Origin: Watersipora subatra
Taxonomy: Eukaryota; Bryozoa; Gymnolaemata; Cheilostomatida; Watersiporidae
NCBI RefSeq assembly: GCF_963576615.1
Contig: NC_088711.1
Location: 56,772,248-56,836,247 of the forward strand
Reading direction: 5' to 3'
DNA: 64,000 nucleotides
Numbering within the stretch: position 1 is the first letter of the stretch; the number at the start of each line of letters is the position of its first letter. Of this stretch, positions 35,801-47,800 are shown piece after piece. The notes below the pieces were generated by a model that had not been told where the DNA came from, did not search any database, and worked only from the letters and a program-made list of their open reading frames with translations. Made by a program: the position numbers and the translations under genes.

Positions 35801-37609
35801 AATATTGTACAGCTCTTTAGTTGGTTAAACAAATCTTGCTGTTCCTGATTAGCAGATGCTAAATTCTGCACTTGCTATAACTAGTTTATTATACTGCATA
35901 TCTAGTCACAGCAGTTCAATGTGGCAATGAGATCCGCGCTAGATTTAAAGTCCTTTATGTCATGTACTCAGTTTGGCACTCAACTTGCTATCAATGCAAT
36001 GTAGGAACAACATTTTAAATAATATTTGTCACCGATGTATTACATTTCCGCATTAATTCCAAACAACTCAAACATGATATGTTGAGAGATTTTGAAAATT
36101 TGTCATGCAAATTGGAAAGATAAAAGAATAATAGAAAAACTGTTAATTCCGTCAATGATATACAACACCCACAACATGAGTTACGGCCATGACATGGGCG
36201 GGGTTCAATGATCGAGATCTGTTAGGATTGTGCTAGCCTAGGTTTTGGGGCTAACACAGTTCGCGCAGGTGACCGAGTTGCCTTGTTAGGTCTTTTGGTC
36301 TAGATTTGTATCACCTATATGCGTCGATCGCGGATAATACCTGATTTCCGGTTAATAGTACAAAACAACAAAACCTGTAACCAGCAAACATGTAATTCTC
36401 TCATTTCCTCTTCAATTTTAGCTACATGTATATACTAGGATCCATGAAAAATAAAACATTTCAAATTACCTGTTTTTACCAATTTTGAGACTGGTAGGGG
36501 TAGTAGTATATGCTTAAAGGTTGACTTGCAACAAAATTCACATTACAGTTATTTGGTATCAAAAGATACACTATGTCTTACTCTGTTGTGTTGTAGGTGC
36601 CAAATATGTGGAAATGTGATTACAAGCACTTAAAAGTTCAAAAACGAAAAGCCGCCGTAGATTGGAATCTGTTTATTTCTCTGACGTAGTCATTACAGTT
36701 TGGTTATCGTCTTGTCACGTGATGTTCGCACGTAAATTGAAAGGCTAATAAAAGGCTCAATATAAAACTTCTCGTAGCACCAGTTTATGACAAACACTTT
36801 GGGTTTTACCGAAGAGCCTTTACCGAATATAGATGCTTGCTACTTTACAGTTTTGCTTCGGCATTATTCAATCGTCAAGTTGTAATCTGATCACGTGACC
36901 CAATACTTCGCAAAGAATTTTTGCAGCACTTTTCGATTATCACAGGTAACCAACAGGCTCGTCATGATTATCAGACAATGATATGTACTCCTTCGAGCTC
37001 AGTTTAAAAAGTTTAACGATTTTTTACGGTATACAAAAAATATACTGGCCTGGCCAATAAGATGAAACAGCAGGCAAAGCGGTAGTGTAGTTTTCATACT
37101 CAAAATCTAAATCTAAAACCAAATTTGTGCCATTTCACAATGGCAACTATTAATACCACGAATGCTTGTGAATGGCAACTGACTGATCATAGCGGTGACT
37201 ATATTGGGCAACTTTATTTATTTGACAACAAAATGAAACCAACAGATCAGTAAAATAAACATTGTCGTTCATAATATTTGTAAATTTACAAAGGGCTTTA
37301 TTGAGCATGTTTCTTTGTTCTGGTGCCATGTTCGGGTTCATCCTAATAAAGCTCGATCATTAAACCTCACCCATATGATTGCTGTAATCTATCCTGTAGA
37401 GGTTGTATATCATTGTTTCCATTAGATCATTCCAGATATTATAGGAATGTCCATAATTTGTAAAGATAGTACTGTAGGTGTCGTTTTCCAAAAGCTGATT
37501 AATAAAAAGAAATCCCATGATTGAAATTTATAAAATAGTCTATGTTGGAAATCACTGAGCTAATTGTAATAGACAAGCATAAAACTCACTTGCCGATTGT
37601 TATCAGCAT
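29847..37609 (-). CDS. CHTF8: CHTF8 (CTF8), subunit of the CTF18-RFC clamp loader; complete, three exons
   Basis: Coding exons are 37609-37590, 34778-34661 and 30074-29847 (stop TAG at 29849-29847); phases agree and the product is 121 residues, the usual length. Recognition rests on ELQGELQCRVDGSL in exon 2 and IIGHHILHGKVESLEKPLAV plus FNSLPKPIIASVPKTL in exon 3, in family order. CTF8 joins DSCC1 and CHTF18 in an alternative replication-factor-C complex that loads PCNA at forks and promotes sister-chromatid cohesion in the nucleus. Start choice: the ATG at 37609 yields MLITIGN, matching the short N-terminus of relatives and the phase of exon 2; the neighbouring ATG at 37616 gives the wrong phase. 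The donor is GTGAGT after only 20 coding bases. UTP4 diverges from the same 5' side. Intron 2 (4.6 kb) is mostly nested transposons. Confidence 0.93.
31017..31093. repeat. Imperfect 77-bp palindrome
   Basis: CATAGACCTAT at the left is inverted as ATAGGTCTATG at the right, and the centre is made of ACTATACTA/TAGTATAGT repeats that can pair in several registers. It is in intron 2 of CHTF8. Confidence 0.8.
31537..34584 (-). mobile_element. hAT element with 8-bp target duplication and transposase remnant
   Basis: The termini TAGAGCTGCACAACGAT and (inverse) TAGAGCTGCACAATGAT are flanked by TTAGACAC on both sides (31529-31536 and 34585-34592), the 8-bp duplication typical of hAT insertion. On the minus strand at ~31808-31902 the frame reads GTAVPCERLFSKAGNIV followed by CRKRASLYSDNVNK, the C-terminal dimerisation motif of hAT transposases. 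The rest of the transposase is missing, so this is a deletion derivative. A pogo-like element (31908-33840) is inserted directly upstream of the motif. It sits in CHTF8 intron 2. Confidence 0.9.
31908..33840 (-). mobile_element. Pogo/Tigger-like element A nested in the hAT element
   Basis: Termini CAGTGCACCCCCGAGATACG and (inverse) CAGTGCACCCTCGAGATACG, with TA on both sides (31906-31907, 33841-33842). The minus strand near 33470-33270 shows KRRKIDFYV and IVKEYDRNQSAFAIIM around a stop, like the N-terminal helix-turn-helix of pogo/CENP-B type transposases. An 81-codon ORF at 32568-32813 has no catalytic motif. The length of 1933 bases and the lack of a DDE frame make it a decayed or non-autonomous copy. 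Confidence 0.85.
36200..37380. repeat. Interspersed repeat, copy b
   Basis: Longer relative of the repeat at 1-735. Shared words include GATTGTGCTAGCCT, AAAACATTTCAAATTACCT and GTTCGGGTTCATCC. The middle (36530-37047), absent from copy a, contains CTTGTCACGTGATGTTCGCA and another TCACGTGACC. It ends ~210 bases downstream (in transcript sense) of CHTF8 exon 1, inside intron 1. Confidence 0.75.
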
Positions 37610-38888
37610 CTCGCATGCGTACAGCCCTCACAGCGCCTCTCAAGCTTGTTTACTGGCCTGCAAAAATACAAAATGTCTAACCAGTATTGTTAACAGAAAT
37701 TAAACTATTTTGTGTTACGTACATGCATTTTGTTAAATAAGTTGAGGCAAAAATACAAAGCTAAACATTGTGAAAGTTTGGTCTCTTCTTTAGACACTTT
37801 TTTATTTCGATAGAGTACATCTAGATGGAATGAGTGGATCTAATAGAAAATGCAAAAGTATATGTGAGGTAAGTGGAATCAAATCAGAAAGTGAGCTTAA
37901 ACTAAGGCGATCTTTATGTATCTTAGTAGGTAGATAGTAATCTCCCTTCGACTTATTGTGCTCTGGTCAATGTAGTAATGCTCATCTAAGTTAAAAGTCG
38001 TGATAAATGAATTCGTTATGTGTTGTGCTACAAAATATCCTTGAGTGATCACGATTTTTCTATTGTCTAAATACAAAAAGAAATTTACACCAGCAGGGTA
38101 GACGAATATTAATGTGAAAATCTGCTACGTAAAAAGTACTTGACAGTGTCGAGCACCTATTACTTGTCCTAAAAATGTTTCTCATTTCACAATTTGCTCT
38201 ATGGATAAAAGTTTATCAATATACCTGAAAACGTAAACGCAACATTTAAAGACGTTTCGCGTTAGGTAATGTGTGTTTTTTTATTTTTTTTTACAGCATG
38301 GATACAATAAGTCGAGCGCGTACAAAGATAACTAACCAATCCACGTGCTTCGGTTTCGCGCCACCACTGTATAACCAACCAGCGAATGTTTACTAGCGAA
38401 CCCATCTAATCAGTTGTATAATAATAGTTTGAACAAGCAAGTGATAGGTAAAAGTTTTAGGGACTGTAATAAAGAAGATATTAGCGAATTGCCCAACAGT
38501 TACAGCGAACCATGTGTGGGAGCATTTATGTTGAAACTTGAATATACGTAATTTTTTTTGTTACTATTCCGATATCTAATTTTGAGTGTGTTTACATAGA
38601 GAAAATTTGAACTGAACTTGGGTAAACACCAAGTTAACCTTGTGTTACTTTGCATATATGTGAGCATCGGTAGTTATCGTTTTAGATTCATTTATCAGTT
38701 TTTAAGAGGAGGCTTATAAATGTCACAATCAGGTTAGAGCTAACAATTATTGAATATTTAGCTGCTTCTAACTGATGAAGGGTTCGTTCAATTTTGCCGT
38801 CATTCTTTCTGGCTTTTACCGAAGTTGTAGCCTATATCATGAATGATGAGGTTTTGTATTTTATTTGTGCATACTCTTTGTTTGGCAG
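37610..38888. promoter_or_regulatory. Divergent promoter region between CHTF8 and UTP4
   Basis: The CHTF8 start codon (37609, minus) and the first UTP4 exon I can support (38889, plus) are ~1.3 kb apart with no intervening gene. CCAAT at 38336-38340 directly followed by the E-box CACGTG at 38342-38347 is the clearest candidate element; CACGTG is the Myc/Max-type site common near ribosome-biogenesis genes. A GGTAAAAG donor near 38447 and the strong acceptor before 38889 suggest a non-coding or short first UTP4 exon around 38300-38446. Transcription starts cannot be read from sequence alone. Confidence 0.55.
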
Positions 38889-41800
38889 AGAGACCGCGAA
38901 GACAGCGTAAACCTTCAGGTGGATTAAAGTCTCCAAAAGTGGAAAGAAAAAGAACAGTTTCTCAAACATCTAACAAAGCTAATAAAAACCTTACGGATCC
39001 TTCACATTTAAACAGTGTTTCTAAAGTTGAAAGAAGGCGCTCCACATCAGTCGGTGAAGGCAAACATCAATCTCAAGATGATGTCGTTATGTCACATCAT
39101 TCTTATCGTATGCACAGAGTCAAGTTCTTTGAATATGAGCCTCAATCCATAAATTGCATAGCTTGTGATAATGCAAACAACAGACTGGCATTGTCTCGGT
39201 AAAAATATTTACTACTTATCACATTGCGAATATAACAATCAGAACTGCACTGCCTTGCTGTATATTTAAAAGTTGTGGATGGTTAAAGCATTCATATTAT
39301 TTAAATACATTGTTATAAATATTGTCAGCCTCTCTTGCATGTTAAATTAAATCATATTCTGCGATAAACCTGAATTTTAAAAGTTTGAAACATCAATTTA
39401 GAAACAGTTTTTAAAAAAAGAATAACTTTAAAAAGTCCCTAAATGTGATGCTATTTTACTGATGCTCGATCCATTAAAACTGTTTTATTTATTAAAATTC
39501 ATGTATACATATATTGCTGCAGGTCTGATGGCTCCATAGAGATCTGGACTGTTGGATTATCATCTGCAGACCTTTGTCAGCAATATGTGAGTCTGTTCGC
39601 TAGCCCATGTATAGTCCATGTATAGTACAATGAGATTATATTCTGTAACCATACTTTGTAACTAACTTCATATTTCTCTGGGTGATATTTTGGCTCTATC
39701 ATTCCATTACAGCAGAGTGATGTCATCAACATAAAGTTTTTTTCTCCCTTGCAGGTTCTTGCAGCTTGCTAAACATTCATTATGAATCTTTCAACATGAA
39801 GAGTTACGATTAATTTACATGCTTTTGGTTCTTGATAGCATTGATAGATCTTGCAAACTGTTCCTTTGTATTTTCACAGGCATTTTTGAATGTTGATAGA
39901 CTAGGCTGCAGGTTAAATTGTATTTCAATAAATTGAATCATTCTAAAATAGATGTTATCATTTAGGGTTCCAAGCGCAACTTTAGTATGTGGTGTATTGT
40001 AGGTTATAAGGAATGAGAGTGGGACATCTATAGAGGCTCTCCTCTGGCACAACTCCATCCTCTTTAGAGCAGGACTCGATGGAGACCTTGTAGAATATGA
40101 TATGCAGACCTTGAACTCAAAAGTATATCCTTACTTTTCTTTTTATAGCTTCTTTCTCAATGATAGCTGTTGTATTGCGTTTGTCAGCGTGCTCTACACG
40201 AGCTGCAATTTTAAAAAATCATTGATTCATGTATTGAGCTGTTCATTCAGTCTGCGAATGGTATGTATATGTTAAGCTAACTCTATGTGTAAGTAACTCT
40301 ATGTATATGTAAGCTAACTCTATGTGTAAGTAACTCTATGTATATGTAAGCTAGATATTTATCAAGGTGTGTTTACACTCGTTAATGGCTTATTAATTAG
40401 TGCACAAAAGTGGCTGTGAACAATAGATTGGAGTTGTCCATTATTGCCAGGTATTAGCAGTTGGTAGTTATTTTTATTAAAAATCACACTGATGGTGAAT
40501 ATTGTTGGTACACCCTAGACCCGATAGGACGAGGACAAGAGAGAGAAAAAGTCGACTGGTTAGAGAGGCTAACCAGAACAAGTTTTTTTTGGGTTGTCAA
40601 AGTTTTCCTTTTTTAGTTAACATTATTTCAAACTTCACATATTTTATTATTTATTTCAATAATAAAAATAAGTCCATTTCATACTAGCCTGACAGTCTTT
40701 CTACTGATCGTCGAGGCCTTGCAGTACATCAAGTTGTTGTTTCTGAACTGTCCTTTTACCCACATTATCTTTCCTGTGATATTGGTGTTCCTTCTACCCG
40801 TTCCTCAGCAAACCATAGTATCACGACTTTGTTGAGTGGTGTTTGCTCTGCTTCCTTTAATTATTTTCCTTTTAAACCTTCACTTTCATCAAACGAAGTA
40901 GTTGGCTGCATCTCTCACAAAGAATACTCACTACTCACAAAGAATAGATTCACTGCTTCCAAAATCTTTAGACACTTGCTTGCGGCTTCCCTGTTTTTAC
41001 CATATAAAGAGTCTCTAAATTTTCTTTTCCATGCTCTGCATTGTTTTAACTTCCATTTTTTCTGACTGTATTATATCCAGTTCCTCATCTTGTATCGCTA
41101 TATCGTACCGCGTTGTACCATGTCTAGTTCCTCAGTCTAGGGTGTAATTTATTTGCATTAACTATTAATGCTGGCGCAGATAATTTTTAACAGGTTAAAT
41201 TGTTATCCATTTTTATTAATGTTTTTAACACGCGTCGAGGCAACAATATTTTTTGTCACTTTGGAATCAAAAGGAAATATTTTTTAACTTTGTGACAAAA
41301 GAGTTAATACAGCGATTTTTTGCTTCTTAACATTCAATGTCATTATTTAAAGCTCTAAAACAAATGTTTGTCTATTAGATCCTTCTGCACTCTCTGGGTA
41401 GAGATTATAATTATAATAAGGTCTAAAATATCGTCTAAGTTTCTGCTATAAATGATTAGGGTATAATATTATACTAATAGAAATTATTATATGTAAATTA
41501 ATTACATTTAATTAAATGTATTCTTTTGTATCAAATTCAACCTTTTGTGCTGATAGTACTCTATAAAATATTCGTTGTATTCTCAATATATAAAGCAACA
41601 TTGCTATGTACCATGGCTATCCCCATATTAAGTTAGCACTGATTAATAACGTCAGAAAACATAGAAACATTTGCATTCAAATAAAATATGCATGTTTTTA
41701 TTAAATTACCGGTAAAGTTGATTTATTACTTTGATTTTTGTGTACGATTTTACATTACTAGTATTTGTTGTCTTTCATGTTGATCGTAGTTACTGCGCTT

Positions 41801-44800
41801 GATGTTACAGTAGCGCACGCACATGTCACCCTAGTTTGAGTTTACCGTATATACTGGATGCTAAACAGGGTAGAAAGAAGCTCGTAACAGTTTAATGCAG
41901 CTTTTTGTGTTGGGTTCAGCCAGGTGTATACTCTACAAGTCTTAACTTGTAGAGTATACGCATTTGCAAATGCGTATACTCTACAATTTGCATTCATACT
42001 CTTTATAGTATATGGGTGTATAGGTTTTTATACACTAGTGACTTCTTTGCACAATTTGTAGAGATGCGTACCTTGTCATGCTGGAGCAATCTGGTGTCTC
42101 TCATTGAGTGCAGACAACTCTTATATTGCCGTAAGTTCCTTATATAAAGACTAATCAATTTGCTGAATAGCAAATAGGTTTTAGACGCATTGTAAAAGGT
42201 TTTTGTGTGTTGGTTAGAGTAGGTAGAATAGAGTATCTATAAAAATATAGAAACTCTATATTTTTATAAAAGAAACATATAGAAAGTGGAGGGAAGCCTG
42301 ATCGCCCCTCCTTTGAGCCTACGAGATAAGCCTGATACACAGGGTACTTTGTGTTTTAAAATGTGTTTAGTTCAAAAGATTAACAGGTACTATTAAAGCA
42401 TTGATTAATTGATACGTAATGGGGTCTTGTGATGTTCAATTCGAATGCACTGCTGTCCCTACATACAGTATTGCTAGTTTTTAATAATTCAAGAAGCTTA
42501 GTTGTGTTCTCTTGATCAGGTGATTGTAGCACCACCACAACTCCATTTTTGAGGCAGGTTACACAATCAAAAACTGTAGAACAACTTGTCCTGTAATAAA
42601 TAATGAGATAAGCTCGAAAGATTTAAAAAAACATTTGATTTTGGCAAATCTTTGTGTGAATCGCCGGCAGCATACGGTTATTTACTTACACTTTCATTTG
42701 TACAGGCTGGAACAGAGGAAGGCTGCATTGTCATATTTGAGTACACAGGGGAAGGCTTTCAATATATGAAAAGTTTACAGAAGCAGGAAGGTATGTTCCC
42801 TCTTATGTATTATAGGACTAATTGGGGTAAAAGTTATCAGCAAATAAATGTTTTGCTTTTATCAAAAACTTTTTTTTTAAGTCTTAATATAATGCATAAT
42901 TAAACAAATCTTGGATAAATGCACTTGGGTCAGCAAAATAAAAAAAATTTGGAAAATAGAATTGCTAACGAAAAGTATAGCGCTGTGCACTTTCTATACG
43001 GCATCGCTATCCTGCCTTGTTGCTCCTGTAAGCATAGAGAACTTTTCATACTAGTTATGTTATGTGGACTGTTTTTGTATTTTATATTAAAAAGAGAGAA
43101 ATCAATTTTGAGACTAATTTAATTTATGAAAAAATTATTTGGGATTATTTCACACTATTGATAGGATGTGTAACATACATGTAGTTGATGAAGGACTTAC
43201 ACTCTGTTTACATAGCGTAGATAATCTTGTTTGTTGCTTCTTTAAAACTCTCGGAACTGACCCAGCATTATTAATGCTTTTGATGCCTTGACATCATAAA
43301 TATATTCTTCTCCAAATCAAAGTTTCTGATGATGTCATCAATTTTACATCATACAGTTACAGGACCAACAACATGTTAGTTTGTCAGAGTTCTTGTAACA
43401 TGAGGATTTTATTGGTATGCAACACGATATTATCATCACATTACAGTTAAATATTAACTTATGATCACTTCAACTTTTAACCTTTTTAATATCTAATGTA
43501 AAGTTTGAGTAAGTATTCTCCTCTAAACTTGTCATTTCCAGTATTGCTGTCATAAGTGAAAATATAGACACGCATGAAAATTACAAGGTCAAAGGTCAAA
43601 AACAGGAACATAAACATACTGTATAAGCTGAGGTAGTTCAAACTTCACCATAGTTTAAGTTGGAGTATGGAGTATTGCAATCAGTATTTCTAGCGGTGAG
43701 CCTATGCGCCGCTGAGCCTGTATTTTCATTCAGGCTCAATAAAAATTAAATCCTTTTTATTGATTATTAGTAGTTTAGACCTGTCTATGTAGTGTTTTGT
43801 ACAAGGTTTTATATAATATATTTGTTCTAATCATATGTGTCATAATTACCAGCAGTATTTATTAAGAAGTTATTGTGAGGTTTTGAACTGTGTATGTTTA
43901 GGATAACATGTCATACAAGGTTTTTAACATATGAAACTTTACCTAGTCTAGGTTAGAGTGAACTCCACTGTGTTTACCATATTTATGACTTCAAATCAAT
44001 GATGTTATAGCAGATAAGGTTGTCTGTTCATATGGAATTTGTATTATGCCGCCATGCTTGATAATCGCTTTGCTGTTTCATGCAAAGCATTTTGAAGGAG
44101 TTGTCCTCTCCAACACACTGTTATCCGTCTGCTGCAGACATATGGCTGTGATTGTATCACTCTTTCATTTAACTACTGTATTTACAATTGCATTAACGTC
44201 TGTTCTTTAATACAGAGAGAATGCTCTGCTTGGACTGGCACATCTCTGGAGATGTGATAGTGACCGGCGGTATAGACAACATTAGGCTCTGGTCTGTTGA
44301 ATCGGGCCATGCTCTACAAAGAATAACAATTGCTCGGCAATCTCCCCAAAAACCAACCATTGTTTGGGCTATTGCTATACTCAGGGTAAAGCGTTAGCTT
44401 TGTGTAGAGTTGTCTTCTTCACGCTTTCAAGAATGTATAACTCCTATTGCCTGACATTTGTTAAAAGCAGTAGCATAATTATTTTAGCATAATATGTCAC
44501 TGACTAGTTCATCGTTGTAACCATTTTTTTGTTGTCTTGCAATTTAAATAACTTCCAGCTTGCATTGAGTATTTTATGCTTTTACACTTGATAATCCGTC
44601 CAACTTTGATGTATGTCCAATGTATCAGAGCTTTCAAATGTCACTTATTACAGTTCATGTCACATAGTGTTTGATCTTCTCGGTAATTTTAACCACTCAA
44701 CGAAGGTGTTATTTTCCAGTAGGTGACTAAGTTGCATGAACTTAAAAAACTGTTTCCTAAAATGTCTTTTGATTGGACTACCATTATACATATCATTATA

Positions 44801-47800
44801 TGCTATCTAATATATATATAATATATATGGTACGAAATATAATATATATTGTATTATATATGTAATATATAACAAATATTAAATATATATAATATATATG
44901 TGGTATATATGTAATAATATATATTATATATCATCATATTTATACTATTATACATATCATTACAATTTCTTAATGATTTGAAAATTTAAAAGTTTTTTGA
45001 AAGTTCAATAAACTTTCATGCAATGAAATTTTTTTGAACTTTGAAAAGTTAAGAATTAATTTATTTAAAGTTGCTGAAGAAGTTAGTTTCTTTTTTAATA
45101 AAAAGTAATTTATATTAAGCAGCACACTCGGCCTGTAAGGAACTGCCGAGGCCTGAGTATTGTTAGTATCAAATAGAGCATCTATTCTGTCAGCACTACA
45201 AAATACCCACAGCTGCTGCTAGTCTCTGGAGTTTAGTAGCAAAAATAAAAAACGTTTTTTAGAGCATTGAGAGCCTTAAGCAACAGGCCCCTATCCCTGT
45301 CTGTATAATTTACAAGTACAGGCAGTTTCTACCATAATATTCTAATAAAAAATAGAATTTTTGTTAAATATTTTGTTTCGTGTTTCTCTCAAAATATAAA
45401 AAGTACCTAGACATGCATGAAAGTAAAAGAAGTCATCTTTGTTCTTGTTATCTGTACTTGGTGCCAGAAAATGATTTGTAGTCTGCTTGTAGGACAGAAC
45501 CATAGTGAGTGGAGACTCAAGTGGAAAACTAACCTTCTGGAATGGCAAGCATGGCACTCAGATAAAGGTGCCATTTTCACCTTTTGACCTTTGTTATTGT
45601 GACTAACATTTGACTTGTTCTCTTTCTCTCTTTGCCATTTATTCACATACTTGCCTCTCAGTAGATAAAGTAAGAGCAATTTCTCTGGAGGGAGACAGTT
45701 TTCAAGTTGGTTTTTCCTGAAGGTTTTTTAACTCTTTGAATCCTGGCCATCCTTGTCAATGTGTGTCAAACTTTTATTAGATATATCTAAATATGATCAT
45801 AATCCAAGGATATTTGGTAAAACACTGGTAAAAAGTGCAGCAACACGCAGCAAACATCACCAAATAGAAAAAAGTGTTTCACAGTTGTTCGGGCTGAAAC
45901 CATAAAAATTCGTACGATTTTGAAAACTTCTAAAAATAGTTACAGTAGCATGATATCCATCGAGCACACGTTCATCATCGTTTTATGACTCACAATAATC
46001 TGTAAAATTACGGCTAGTATCATATAATTCTTCATCTGCATCACAATCATCCATAACGTACCAACAAACGAGTTGTATCAATTCTTTTCGCGGTATCGTC
46101 CCAGTAAAATTGTTGTTATGGCGAAGGAAGTAGATTAAGATATTCGAAAACGGTTACAAAGGAAAGTAAAGTTTCGGGTCTAACGCCCTGTGCAAAAATT
46201 AATTTGATTGGTTTACGCTGTTACATACGATTATTAAGTATTCGTAAAATAGATTTCTTCAAATATAATCGTCAGGTTTCATATTTTAAAATTTCGCTCA
46301 CTCACATTTCTTTATAACTTGTTTTTAATTTCTTTCGCATTATACTATTATATCATGTATTTATGTTTACTTATCTATATATATTGATTAATAGATAATT
46401 TAGTTAAATTGTGTTTTTTTATTATTGTAAAACTGTTTGGTAATTATTCACATAACAATCGACACACGGACATGTATTGTACATAGAAAACTTGTACTGG
46501 TATATACTGTTTTATATTACTTCAGCTGTTTAAACTTTTTCATTCGTAAGTTTTTGCTGTTTATCTTTGACTTATCCAAGTGATTAATGACAAGTATTGA
46601 CAGGTAACTACACTGAAGGCAGAATGGCCTTGGCTCCTGTAGTAAACACAGAAACTGTTAATGTTACATAACTTTAGGCATACAGAAGTGCTCTATAAAA
46701 CGTGGTTCCCGTATTAATTGACCCGGTGGTGATCCTGCGCAGACAAAAGACAGCCTATGTTCACATAAAGCTGGGTCGCTGATGATTGCATAAAAATGGT
46801 CACCATTTCGAAAGGGCTGACTTTCACCTGTACAGTGCATTTTGGGAAGGTTTTGCCTGCAGCTTTTTGCGAAAGTTGAACAGCGCTGAACTCTTGTGTT
46901 GACTGCTGGTAATTACCGGCAGTACTCGACGCGTAGGCTCCCATTCTCCCATTCACTGTTGATAACCCGGTGATCCTGTCACCGCTGCGTGCTGTGTATA
47001 TGGTAACCAGACTGTAGATCTTAGTCTTCTTGTCTCCACTTGCCGGGAAGTTTTAAAATGAACCACCATTCATACAATTGTTTTTCTGGTTATTTCCAGC
47101 TTCTAGATTTCTGTCTTTCTATGATATAGCTATCTAATATTTATAATAACCTATAAACTGTTTTTAGATGTTTAATTGCCACAGAGCAGACATCCTGAGC
47201 ATCGCTGTCAGTCAAGATGAGACTCAAGTCTACGCAGCCGGTATAGACTCAGTCTTGGTGCAATTTGTTCTATCTCCCGTCAGCGCATCTTCCGATTGGT
47301 TGGTGTGGCAACGAAGTACGGTACGAGCGCATCATTCACATGATGTACGGGCAGTAGTTGTTATGGATAGGTTCGTCATATCCGGCGGTGAGTTTCCTCT
47401 ATTTCACTCCAACGTTATTCTGTGGTGTCTATGGGAGTATACCTTGGTAGCTAGTAATTTGTGTTTTACTCATGGTACGTAGAGAGTACAAAGGGGATGT
47501 TACGCGCTCATTTAACTTTCACAATTCTGACCAAATTAATTCAAACAGATTTTCGCAAATTCGATATACCGCTAGTAATCATGCAATATCTTGAAAATCA
47601 ATACAGATATTGTTTTACTGTAAAACGCATGTTAATCAGAACAAAATTCGCTACAAGATAAGAATAAAATTGTTCAGTGAATACCACTCGCAAAATTTCT
47701 GACGCTTTCTTTGCGTTGAACGAACGCGGTGAATTTCTTTTTGCCATGACGATAGCGATCTGGTTGTCTCGTTTTGAAAAATAAGTAGAAATGGAAGTGT

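Noticed and set aside
38843-38888. UTP4 start at the first ATG of the open frame (MMRFCILFVHTL)
   Set aside because: It would add a hydrophobic signal-like start to a nucleolar protein, and the segment looks like a polypyrimidine tract with acceptor AG at 38887-38888.
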